Below are positions 43,426-55,000 of a stretch of 64,000 nucleotides of DNA, piece by piece. Within the stretch, counting starts at the first letter, position 1; every line of letters starts with the position of its first letter. The stretch is from assembly GCA_036245805.1 (NCBI GenBank), contig BTRK01000002.1, positions 23,553,067-23,617,066 on the forward strand, written 5' to 3'. The notes below the pieces were generated by a model that was not told the DNA's origin, did not search any database, and worked only from the letters and a program-made list of their open reading frames with translations. The position numbers and the translations under genes were made by a program. This DNA comes from Pristionchus mayeri (lineage: Eukaryota; Nematoda; Chromadorea; Rhabditida; Neodiplogasteridae).

Positions 43426-46400
43426 TCACTTCGCCCACATCTTATCGAGTAGACCGAAGTGTCGATCGCTCTCTTGCTGCATTTCAGCTGAATCGCGAGA
43501 CGTCTGAAAACAGAAGAAGGTGAGAAGGGAAAAGGAGTGAATGTCCTCTCATCCACTAATCCCTCAGGGGAAACGAGAGACCGTTCTCGAGGTACATTCT
43601 CTTAATCCTCATTCTGACTAGCGAATCGGAGATTGCACGTAACCAATCGACAGTGTACATCTAACTGGACTTTCCCTGACTCTCTGAGGGGGTTAGCCCA
43701 TTGAGTCACGAGAGTGGGAGCAGATGCTCACCAGCAACGGAGGTTCCACCCGCATCGATCGATCCTCCTCCGATGTACCGAAGAGACACGGAAGTGCGCA
43801 TCTGAAAGAGATGGAATGGGAGAAAACAAGGGAATGAGATGGATGTGGAATGGGAGCAGACCTCGCAGCATTCCTCAGTGGTTTATTCCATCCCACAGCA
43901 ACGAGAATGAAGACGATGGAGTAGATGGGCACGATGAGGAGAACCAACTCTGAGTACGGCGCGAACTCCAGGATCTTGATGGGAGTCATCTCACTGAAAT
44001 CACTTCTTTCCATTCGAAGATCAATCTTATCATCAATGCTTTGCAATTATCGATTATCTACATGCAAACGAAAATCCCCTCAAGAAAAAATAAGAGGAGG
44101 AGCAACGAACTCCTCATAAAGAGCGAATGCGAGAAGTGTTCCCAATCCGACGATGGAGAGGAAAGCATGGACCATCACAGAAGGAATCAGCATGTGGATC
44201 ATTCGAATGTTCTCCTGATGAGAACATCTCGATATCAAGAAAATGAATCATTTTAGTCCTTCGAAGTTGCCCACAATCGGGAATGAAGGAAACTGTGTCC
44301 TGTGTATTCCAATTTTCATCTTTGTACTGTATTTAAGTCGTAAATGGCTTCTCCCTTCTTTTCCTCTGACTCACCAGGAGTTGATATCTCTCCGTGAGTG
44401 AATGACGAGCACAGTTCACGAATTCACGGACCTGCGAATAAGAGAGGACGAGATTGGAAAGGGGATGAAGAGCATAAGGAATAGTGCGTGAGCATGCGAA
44501 TATCTATTCGAATATTTCATTCGTGCATCTCTTTCTTCTTCTTCTCATCTCATCTAATGGATGAGTATGTCAGAATAATGAAGACCCCACAGTGTGAATG
44601 GTGAAATATGTATACATTTCCTTCTAATTCCTATTTTTCCATCCTATTCATGGTTTCAACTCACTTGATTTCGTCGGTTTATTTGTAGGAGAGAAGCGAA
44701 GAAAATGAGAAGGAAGACTTCCAAGATGTTCATTATCGAGAGTGAAAGAACCTGCAGTACAATTTTTGATGATGCCGCCTTCGATAATCCTCAGAAATAG
44801 CCAAAGATGTAGCTGAGTAAGGACAATTGATTGAATCTCAACTGACGGCAGACTTGGGATGGCTGATGTAGACAGTGCAGTAGTGGAGGAATCCATCGTC
44901 TGCTCGGAGGAAGAGAGAAGTGAAGGAGATCAGGAGAGAGATCAACCACTCAAGAACCACAAGAATTACAAGAGAGATCAACATTTCGGATTGATTCTCG
45001 ATAAATGAGAATATTAAAAAAATGATGCATACAAATAGTCACCTGAGCTCCGATGAGCAACAATGAAACTTTGCGACTTCCATGAGTTTCGTAGGTGCGA
45101 TATCGAACTGTGGCGATCGTCCTGGAAAACAATTTAGAACATTATTTGTTTGAGTGTAACTGTCAATCAGTCCATATTTATCATTTCAAGCGTGACGCTA
45201 GATGAGGATAGGTCAGAATTCGTAGGAATATATCCTTATAAAAAGGTTGTTTTTGGCTGAAGTTTTTTTCAGTGTATGTAGTTGGATGGAGTTCTGTTGG
45301 GTGACCTCTCAATGGCAAGACAGATGATCCCCGCGAGAGTGGCGTAGATGGAGAGGACGACGGGCCATCGAATCACTGCGCAAGTCTGGGAAAGATCAAA
45401 GATCACCACTTTTCTGAACCATGCTCCCTTCAGAGGAACGAAAGATGGGAGTGCTCAATAATCTGGGCTCTTTGGCTTTAGACGGAGAAGACTCAGTGGA
45501 ATCCTTCTTGAAGTTTGAGCCCGGATAAGAGTGGAGAAGGAAGGCTCTATTTTGGCGCTACGCTTTACTCAACGGGAGATGGAACCGAGAAATAAACCAA
45601 CTTTTGCATCAATAATTGCGTTGCATCGATCATCCATGCTATTCGTTCGGACGAACCTGAAATGCTCTATTTTTCCTCGAATTGTAGGACATTTTGATCA
45701 ATCTCCTTTTTAATTGCGATACCATCTACGCCGATAAATGTTGCTAATGATTGCATTTGTTCGTATTGTAAATAAAAATCAAAAGAGGCGTCTTCACTCA
45801 CGAATAAAGTGCAATGAAGAGTAGCTGAGCGCAAGCAATCCATGCTGCGATACTCAATGAAGTCAACGAGAGACGGAGATTGATGTGCAGGTTGCTACAA
45901 TATTCTTTGGTTTCTTATGATTTCATCGTCATTGACGTCCCTCGAGCAGCTGGCTCGCCCTTTGAGGAATCAGTGATTAGCTTCAGTAGTCCCTACGTAA
46001 GCATACAATTGTCGAGGGAAAATACCAGTGCGACAACTCGCACTCTCATGCACTTCTTCCGATTGAGAGAATGGAGGGAATACCTGGAACTTCTGTGTTG
46101 TAGTACGTAGATGAAGAGAGTGCATCCAAGGAGACCAGAGGATGTGAAGAAGACATGGACTACTCGGAGAGTCTGCAAGGAGATCACCAGTCTGTGAGAT
46201 GTCACGCTCTTATTTACTCCTTTTCGTGCAAATGAACCATTGATCCTTCCCTATTTAGACTGCTCTCATTTGGGTCATGAGGCATGGAAATGCACCCAAT
46301 GACGCCCAGTCTCTTGATTCCTAAAATTGCAGCCCCTTTCGGATTGAAAAACGAGTCCAAACTCGGATCTTCGACCCTTCTATTTTGGAGAAATACTAGC

Positions 46401-46656
46401 CCATCCAATACTCTGAAAAATGGAAGCTCTTTAGGAGCGAACGTGCATTATTGGACCTTTTTTCTTACTACATTCGTACTCATTTATGCACCGAGAGTGT
46501 ACTTCATTCCTCTCCTCACTCTCTCCTCTTCTCCTTCTCCTTCCTCTTCCTCCTCTTCCTTCTCCTCACCTGCATCAATGGGCTCGTCGCTGCTTCGTAG
46601 CTCTTCGTACAATCCTCATCAGTGTAATTCGGAATGGCGATGGAGTCGAAGATTCC
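43426..46656 (-). CDS. Chemoreceptor of the nematode Sra superfamily (7TM)
   Basis: About eleven exons encode a receptor with an extracellular N-terminus (IPNYTDEDCTKSYEAATSP; exon near 46576-46656) and TM1 (VFFTSSGLLGCTLFIYVL). TM2 is LTSLSIAAWIACAQLLFIAL, and TM3 ends LAIERTIATVRYRTYE. TM4 is WLISLLISFTSLFL and its loop carries HYC. TM5 is LSIMNILEVFLLIFFASLL; SLTERYQLLENIRM leads into TM6; TM7 is SELVLLIVPIYSIVFILVAV. The tail ends HFGLLDKMWAK at 43426. IERxxAT..Y(E/R) and (L)xxRYQxxEN are hallmarks of nematode Sra/Srab/Sre/Srb receptors, which act in sensory cilia. I cannot choose between these subfamilies. The TM2-TM3 junction is not phase-closed, so one small exon may be missing. The initiator Met exon was not found. 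Confidence 0.75.
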
Positions 46657-48771
46657 CTGGAGGAATCCCTCTTCACGTCTCACTCCAAGTCTGATAACTC
46701 ACTTTGATGGAGAGCATGACTGAATCTCTCCAGACGACCTCCTATCTGACCCTTCAATCACTTCTGAAGAGAAGAATTCAAGTGATCTACGCGTCCAATA
46801 ACAGGGGATAAACAATTTTGAAGTGGAAATAATCGTCTAGTGAAGTGTTCGTATAGAAATGGAAGTAGAATATTAGTGAACTGATCCATCCTTCTTTTCA
46901 CTTCGAGACGTGAGAAGGAGAGGGCAATAAAGGAGATGAGAGAGACGTGGGATAAACAAAAGCAGAAGGGAAGAGGAGAGAGACTCATGAAAGTGAGATG
47001 AGCGAGTACTCCATTAGACTGATAGAATAGATGGAGAAGGAGACTCAACAAGTCTCCCCTTAGTTAGAGAGGGCGAGTCACGAATGATGCAGACTAGAGA
47101 AGGGCCATCACTGAAGGAGAGAAGGACGAATGGAGATGTGAAAGAGACGAAGGAAGCGGAACATCAGGGAATATGGAGACAAGATGAATGGATGAAGGAG
47201 AAGAGGGAGGAGGTGGAGGAGGAGATCTAACATGGGAAGAAGGAGGAGAATTTGATAGATATCGAGAGAGCAATCCGAGTACTCCTCCCTCCCTCGCATG
47301 GGTTGCATGGATAGGAGAAGAAGTTCTCTCAAAAGGAAGAAGAGAGAAGGGAATGGAGTCGAACGAGTGAAGAGAGAAGAGGATAAGGAGGAATGGAAGG
47401 AAAATAGGAAATAATGAAGTAAGGATGAGTGACGAAAAAGGGAGGAGAAGGAAGGGAAGAATGAGGAAGGGAGGGCAATCGGGGAGGAGAAGGAGACACG
47501 AGGAGGACTGTGCTTGAGGAAATGGATGAGTGGGTGGAAGAGGAAGAGCAGAATACACACGAGGGAATGATGAGAGTGGTCAATGAAGAATCTCATGGAG
47601 AGAGAGGAAGATGTTCTCATCTGAGGGGAAGCAATGAAGGACGAATGGGCCAATTATTCAGCAGATGGTGCAGAAGAATGAAGATGGATAATACGTGAAC
47701 TAATGGAGTAGTGCAAAACACAAGATATTGAGGGAGTTCTCATCTTACACGCACTACTTAGGGAAGTAGTAGAGGGAAGAGGAAGGGGGGGGGTCTGACT
47801 CAGAGATTCATGAGATACTTACTCGAATACTCGCGATTTGTATGGGAGAATGAATATATCCACGTCGCTCCAATTTTCGTTAGTGCCTTAGGGAGAAGAA
47901 GAGAGAGAGAGAGAGAGTGGAGACAATGAGAGGAGAGGGAGGGAAGGGAAAAGGAACACTTGTGACGAGGGAAAGTCACTGTCAAAGCCAGCAACTCACG
48001 TAGGAACGGATTCTCCAGGAGTGGGAGTGAGGAAGGGAATATTCTTATTCCAGGTTCTAGGAAAGGAGCAGAAGGGGAATAAAGAAGGGGAGATCGAGTG
48101 GTTGCAATCGAAGTGAAGTAGGGCAATAAGTGATCTCGGAAGAGGAAACAGCTCCTCTGCAAACAGACAACACTTCGAATCGATCGAAGATGGGAGAATG
48201 GAGAGAACTCATGGCCATCTCACTGATATTATCAATAGGAAGATCACTTCCTTCAACCCTCGATGCGTCACTGAATATTGCGAAAAAAGTGGGGAAATGG
48301 AGGTTGCATCGAGATTGGAACAGCAGTCATCCCAATATGCAGAGAAGCATCCATCCCTCTCAACATGCGACAATTTCAGTTGGTGAACGATGTCGAGAAC
48401 GAAGGGAATCACGGCGAAAATAGAAGAAACGGTTTTTGAAGGGAAAGAGGGAGAAAAAGATACGATGGGGGTGTCTTGTGAGCGAGGGACTAAGCCGATT
48501 TACACCAACTCTCGTGATTGTCCAATATTTACAGGAAGGAACGGATTCAACTAAATTTTGTACTATATAAATTAAAACGATTGTCGCTTGTTGCTTATCC
48601 CATTCATAAGCTGCAGTACTGCAAAAGAACTAAATTCGATATCTTCGTAGTTCAACAAAAGTGCTCTCGAATTTGCAAAAAATGGAATAACACATATCAA
48701 ATGAATTTGCCTATGGAATTGGCACGAATCGAATATCTTCTCACTCCTCATTCCTTCCTTTCTCGACGGTG
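46657..48771. other. Intergenic, purine-rich, probably holds the receptor's first exon
   Basis: The plus strand is rich in GGA/GAA repeats (47100-47500). The many minus-strand open frames here are low-complexity Ser/Leu/Pro products and are not credible genes. Confidence 0.4.
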
Positions 48772-49553
48772 ATGGAAGGTCGATCGAGCAGTATCCTCTC
48801 TCTTTTGTACGTTCCTCCTCTCTTAACCATCTATATATTTCACCATATTTCTTCGTAGATCAAAGACTACATTCAGGATCTTCTCCCTCTGTAAACTCGT
48901 CTCATCGGGGGAAAAAATCGAAGAAATCACAGCTTTCGACGTCGTCCCCATCACTTTCTACATGTCGATTGATCTCAAGGTGACGTTGGAGAATAGTGCA
49001 CTCGATGATAAATCAGGCCAGTTTTCTATTTAATTCCCCATATTTTCTCTTTTTTTTTTCCAAATTCAGTCATTTCATTGAGTATTTTCCACAAGTTCGA
49101 GTTTGATTTCGATTCTAAAGTGCGAATTGGATGACTTTCGTGTATTGATAGTATCGGTTATTCTCGCTCTTCCTCTCCCCTCATCGACTTCTCTTGCAGA
49201 AGTGGCCTTCTCGTTGTGGCAGCGTCATCCCTGGAGTTCGAAGCAGCCCGATTACAGAATGGCCAAGGAAAAGTTGGCAAGGGAGAAAGAAGGAGTCCCC
49301 ATCAAGCGAGGTGAGGAGAAAGAAGAGGACTCGAAAGAGTCAAAGATAACTATTGACTAACACACTGCGAATGGCACACGAATGAGTGTTCCTTTCAGAT
49401 TTGTTGAAGTGTAATAAGATGCTGGGATTCGTGGGATTCAGGCGAGTCGTTGATTTCTCCTCCATCCTCATCTTTCTCGACTGCAGGAAGTCGCTCTACC
49501 TCATGATCACCTACAAGGACGACAAGCGTGACAAGACACCGACTATGGAGTAG
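48772..49553 (+). CDS. Uncharacterised 130-residue protein with a GC-AG intron
   Basis: Five exons (48772-48806, 48859-48995, 49200-49310, 49399-49441, 49487-49553) sum to 393 nt. The product begins MEGRSSSILSLL, contains KIEEITAFDVVPITFYMSID, VAFSLWQRHPWSSKQPDYRM and a charged helix (AKEKLAREKEGVPIKR), and ends KSLYLMITYKDDKRDKTPTM then E. Basic/Ser-rich N-terminal residues could be a mitochondrial presequence. No transmembrane segment or recognised domain. The fourth intron starts GC (CAG|GCGAGT) and ends CTGCAG, a rare but known GC-AG class. The phase closes only with this donor. Function unknown. Confidence 0.55.
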
Positions 49554-52064
49554 GGTTTAATCGGTGGAATGTGATTGGTCCCTCTCTGCTTGAGGTGTTT
49601 GCTCCTCGGGATCTACGACTCCGAGACTCCTCTCAATGGAACATTCGAGTATAAGAAGGATGACAGTAGGTGGGTCGTCGATGGAAGGAAGAGCAACGAA
49701 GAGACTGATTGAGATGGGAGAAATGCCCGAAGGATAAGGATAGTGCAATCGGCATCAGTGGATGCAGAGTGAGTAAAGGGAGGAACCCCCCCCCCCCCCC
49801 CCATCAATGCATCCTTCAGGACCTGATAGAAAAGGATCTCCGATGAAAAGAAGCCCGCTATTTATCAGAAGATTCATTCGGAAAATGAACGATGTCGTGT
49901 AATTGTACTGTGCATACTCTGTCATTTGGCATGGGGACTATGGCTACATGATTTCTTCGTAGAGAGAGAGAGAGGGAGGAAATGGGAATGCCTTATTTCA
50001 CCCTCAACTTCTCAGTTCATTCTGCCTCTAAACGCAGCTCGGTTATGATTGGGAAATGGCTATGTCTGCTCTATTCCCTGCCCCCCATTCCTCTCTTCAT
50101 TTCTCTGTTCTCTTCACTCTTTCCGTACTTGTTTTCTGTTTACTGGAGTCTCTCCTGGAGAGCTTCTCTCCCCTTTATTTCCTCCCATTCTCGCATGCTA
50201 CTCACCTATTTCGACCAATTCTCCCGAATTGTCTCTCGATTCCCTCGATCCGACTGTATTTTGTCTCTTTCTCTCTCTCTTTCCTCTTGAGTCTTCACTC
50301 AATCCTAGTAAAACGAGCGTCGAATAGGAGGATGTGGAATGGAATCCATGGACGGGGAAGGGTAGGGTGGGCAGTTTGTTTCTGTGCCAGGGGCGAATGA
50401 AGGGACGGCCGAATTAATTGACGTCGTCCGCAGGGACCAATGCATTATCGCCCCTTCCAACAACTTTAGCCTTTACTTTCTGAAGTTGCAGCCATTCCTC
50501 CCACCCACGGCGAATTGTCAAAGGAAGTGCCCTCATGGTGGAGGTCACCATTTTGTCCTCCTCATAAAATCGGAAATCATGGTTGAAGTCAGAATATTTG
50601 AATAATTTTGCATCATTGAGGCATTTTTTTTCATTGCTTTTGCTGCATTGTTGCACTCACACTTCCAAAATCGGTCCAAATATTCTCTATTCGCATGGTA
50701 GATTATCTGATGTTGTTCTTTAACGTGAGAAGATGTGACGGATAGACTGCAGTACATTTTCGTTCTGAAGAAATGTGCGAGTTCTAAAATAGTTCTTCCA
50801 TTCTCGGTGTGGATTGAGACGGGCTGAATCTCTATCGATGTCACATCTTCCTCCCCCCTCCCTTCTCTTAGTTAGATTGTGAGAATGAGAGGGAGGAGAG
50901 GGAGGGGGGAGGGGAGGGGAGGGAGGGGAGGAGAGGGGAGGAGAGAGTGTGAGATGGGGGATGGATAGTAGAGCCAATGCAGAGGCATGGGTGAGAGAAA
51001 AGTTGGGCCTCACTCCCATCATTCGCTTCCTTTTTGTTGTCTCTTTGTTTTGTAGCATCCATCAATCCAGCCGTTCGCAGCTTCAGAGTATTCACTACTA
51101 CTCCCCTTGATCTACCCCCCTCTCTCTCTTCTCTGAATGAGTGACCAATGTATGGAATCTCCCATTCTGGAATCCTCGATGGTCTCTTCCATTTCAAATC
51201 TGAGTTCTCTTGAGGGGATACGTCGATTAGATTGTACAAGTGCACTAGATCAGAGAGGGTATTCCCTAGAGGGGTCATAGGGGGAAATCTGGAGGGGAGA
51301 AGAGGGAGACATCCATACTTCTCCCCATGCGACTTCGTCCTTCTCTCTTCCAGAGTGCACAATCCTCTTCTTTCCATAAACTGCCCCTCGTTTTTGGCCG
51401 CTCTGGAAGACATCGGAAGTTCAGCCTCCATTCTCCCACCACCCTCTCCCCTTAGACCCCCTTCCAATTCCGCCCTGCTCTGGGGAGATCCAATCACTCA
51501 TTCGCTTTGATGTTCCTGATTCTGATTTGATTCTAACTTCTTCTGTTGCCTTTGAGTGGACATCAACTCATCCTTTGATCTTCTCGAGAGCCATTCATTC
51601 CCTCACTCGATCACTTTACACCTCAATTACTCAATCTCCGATTCATTTGATGGTGGGGGACATTCTCTCCTGGTGGTGGAGAGAAGAAACAAGGGAATCT
51701 CGGCAGTCAGTTGTCTGCTATAGCGATTCGCGCTATCCAGCTGATCTTTTTGCCCGTTATCCATTGAATGGGAGGAGATTGAGAGGAGGAATGAGACGGG
51801 GAGGAAAAAGTGGCCAGAATCACTTCCAGTCTCTGCTTTTCTTCCCTTCAGTCTGCTATTTCTACGCGATGTTCCGAGTTGATGAGAAGAGTTGATGAGC
51901 GTGATCGAATTACTCAACGGATCCCTTTCAGATCACGGAAAGACGAGAGGAGAAAGGAGATGGGATGAGCGATATCGGTGGGTCAAGAGTACTCTTTATA
52001 TCAATGTACTCATTTTGAAAAAATAATATAAATACAAACTACGAAAGCATGTAAAAATAGCAAT
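49554..52064. other. Intergenic 2.5 kb, no supported gene
   Basis: Contains poly-C (49787-49802), C/T-rich (50070-50290) and G/A-rich (50880-50960) tracts. No exon with a plausible domain was seen. It is presumably the promoter and 5' flank of the PDZ gene. Confidence 0.4.
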
Positions 52065-55000
52065 ATGACGAGACTTGCAGAGGAGGCTCGAGTGAGGAAA
52101 GTGCTGGAGGAGCTCAGAAAGAGGAACAAGAATAATGAGGTCACTTTATCCTACTTACCACTTCCTTGTTAGATAAAAATTCGATGAAATCTGAAGATGG
52201 GATTAACTTCCATTATTTTACATAAGCATTATTTTTTAATTATTATTAATAGTTCGTCCCATTGAGGTGGCAGCGGACATTGCTCGACTGGAATCTCTCC
52301 TCGACCATCCTGTATTCAGGAAAAACAGCGAAAAGGCTAGTGAAATCAGACAATTTCGTATGAAAAAGGTGATTTTGCAGAGGAAGAAGGCGATTCCTCC
52401 TCCCCTTCCAGTGCAAGAGGCGACGTTGAATGAACCGAGCACTTCCTTCGAGAAGAAGAGCAGTACGTTCCACTATTGATGTGCCTGAACACAATCCATC
52501 TCAACTCAATTCTGGGCGTGAAGTATCTCGAGGAAAAAGATAATTATGATAAGTGTACCTAGTACTAAGTGGCAGATCAATCGTCTAACTCTACATTCTC
52601 GCATCCTCATCACAACATCTCTCGACCACCAGTGGAGGCATTGAGAGCAGCCATTCGAAGCATTCTCGGCCCTTTCATCACTCCCAATCAGGTCGATCAA
52701 TCATCTATCGTATCCAAAATGAATATTGATTGTAGAAAGTAGTCTACGTAGAGGTGGAGGATGTCACCACGTGGAAACCCGGGATTCAAGAAGAAATCGT
52801 CAGTTTTATTATTATTATTTTTAAAGCTAATGCCTATTTTTTGTGCAGCGTGCGACAGTGGATGGTCAGGAGCACGTCTTTCTCAAGTTCAAGGCTCCTC
52901 CTCTTACTGCTCCAAGGTAGGATTCCTCATATTACCGATTGCTCCGTACTGCTCGTGTCAATTCATGCGCACTGTATTATCTACTTCTGAAGAATAGTTC
53001 TCAAAGAGGCGCATCTCCCTCCTTCCCAGTCTCTCGTTCCTTTCTCGTATCGATTGATCACTCTTCCATTCCTTCCTCTTCCCACCTGTTCTCATCACTC
53101 CTTCTCTCATCCACTCTGATTCCTCATCCATCTTCCTCATTTCACCAAATCTCCTCGTCTTTTGTGTTTAGTTATCTGGAAAATACGAATTTGCATGGGT
53201 CTGGAACCCCAACAAACGAGCTGTTCTCCCAGCCATGATTTTGTGTTCGTTTTCCACGAGACTGCCTCTCTCTTCCAATTCATTCAATCTGTGTCGAGGG
53301 AAGCTCGAAAGTGATCATCAATCTCAATAAACTGCCTCAGGCGAGAGACGTCCACAGCTTTTTTATCGTTCAGGGAATAGCTCCTGTGTTTGAATCTATG
53401 CACTTTTATTGAAAATAGGCCGAGGATGAACCTTTGCCATCAACCACTTCGCTGATTGCTGCTCCATCCCACCACAGAATTCTCTCTCTCTCCCTCTCTG
53501 TTTTCATACTTCCTCCCCTCTCTGGCTCTTCATCAGACAATTACTTCGTTAGGCGTGGACGGGTGGACATGTGTAGTAGGAGAGGGGAGAGTGGGAGAGG
53601 GAGGGGAGGAGGGGAAGAGAGGGGAAGACCCCACTGGAGGATGCGGCTCCAACAACCCGCCTCGAGTAGATTGAATCGGGAGTCCGAAATGGACCCGAGG
53701 AGCGCCTCTCTCAGTCTATTATTCCTGTTGCGGGGTGTGAACGACTCCATCCCTTGCTTCTTCATCTTATTCTCTTCACTCTCTTCAAGGGTTTCTTTTT
53801 GGTTCTATTTTAGATTTCTCATATCGACCTCACAGATGAGGATTCCAAGAAAAAATTGTGCACGGAAAAATATAGTAATCATAGAAAATTTATCTCGTTT
53901 CTTTGTTGGTGCTAGAGAACAACGTTTTGAATGACGCATTCAAATAACTTCTCTGAGTTTCTTGTAATCCATGTGCATAGTTCGAATCGCAGTTTCCTTC
54001 CTTGGACCCCTTCTCTCGTGGGTCAAGATGCACGCAATTTGTCGCTGCCATCCTTCCATTGTCGTGTACTCACACTGTGTCTAGAGAGAGACGAGTACAT
54101 TATGAGATGAGAGAGAGAGGAAATGAAATCGGGAGGAAGGAAGGGCAGAGGGGAGGTGAGACAGGGGGAGGGGGGAGAGAGAGAGAAGGGAGGAGAGTGA
54201 AAGGGAGGCTTCTGAACGCATCTCCATGTTCATCATCATCATCGAATGAATGGCCAATCTCGAGTGGTCTCTTCCTCTTTCTTGTCTATCACAAGCTGCC
54301 GTTCTCTTCTCTCTCATCAACTGAGTCTTCTCTTCTTCTCATTGTGGTTGAGAGGGCAGTGAAGGGTACTCAGTCTATGAATGACTTCTCCTTCCCTTAC
54401 ACTCCATCATAGAAGAAGCTGCAACTCTCCTTCTCGCCTTTCCTCCCGTGAACTTCTGACGAACGCTGACTCTTTAAATAACTTCCTTACTCATTCACCC
54501 CTCTCTCTTCACCTCTCTATCTCTCTCTCTTTCGTCGTGAGCTCATTCTCTTCTGACGCAGTCTTTCACTCTCTCAGTTGCTAAGTTTCCCTTCCTGGAA
54601 GCTTCTCACCTTTTCCTCTTACTCAATTGCTAATTCAGCATTTCTTCCACCATATCTAAAGGGGGCGAAACGTGGGGTTAAATATGCAGAAGGGGCGTTA
54701 ATGATGCTCGTCCTAATTGGCTCTTCCATTCCTCGTTCTTCCTTTCTATTCTTCCTGTCTTCCATTGTGGGGAAGGGATCGGTGGAGGAGACCAAGGCAG
54801 AGTTTGATTGCCATATTGGAGACGAGAAAGAGACGACGAGAAAGATATGAGGCTTGCATATTCAGTAAGCGGAGAGGGAGAGAGAAGAGATAGAGGAAGG
54901 AGAAGAAGGAAGGGAGAAGAAGGAGTAAGTGACTTGAGCCCATGTATTTCTACCTCTTTTTTCTGAGCTATTTGTGCGTTCCGACTGTAAATGAGAAGAA

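Noticed and set aside
47094..47653. Long minus-strand frames of 154 and 181 codons
   Set aside because: Products are almost only Ser, Leu, Pro and Phe from GGA/GAA-type tracts; several frames overlap in the same low-complexity DNA.
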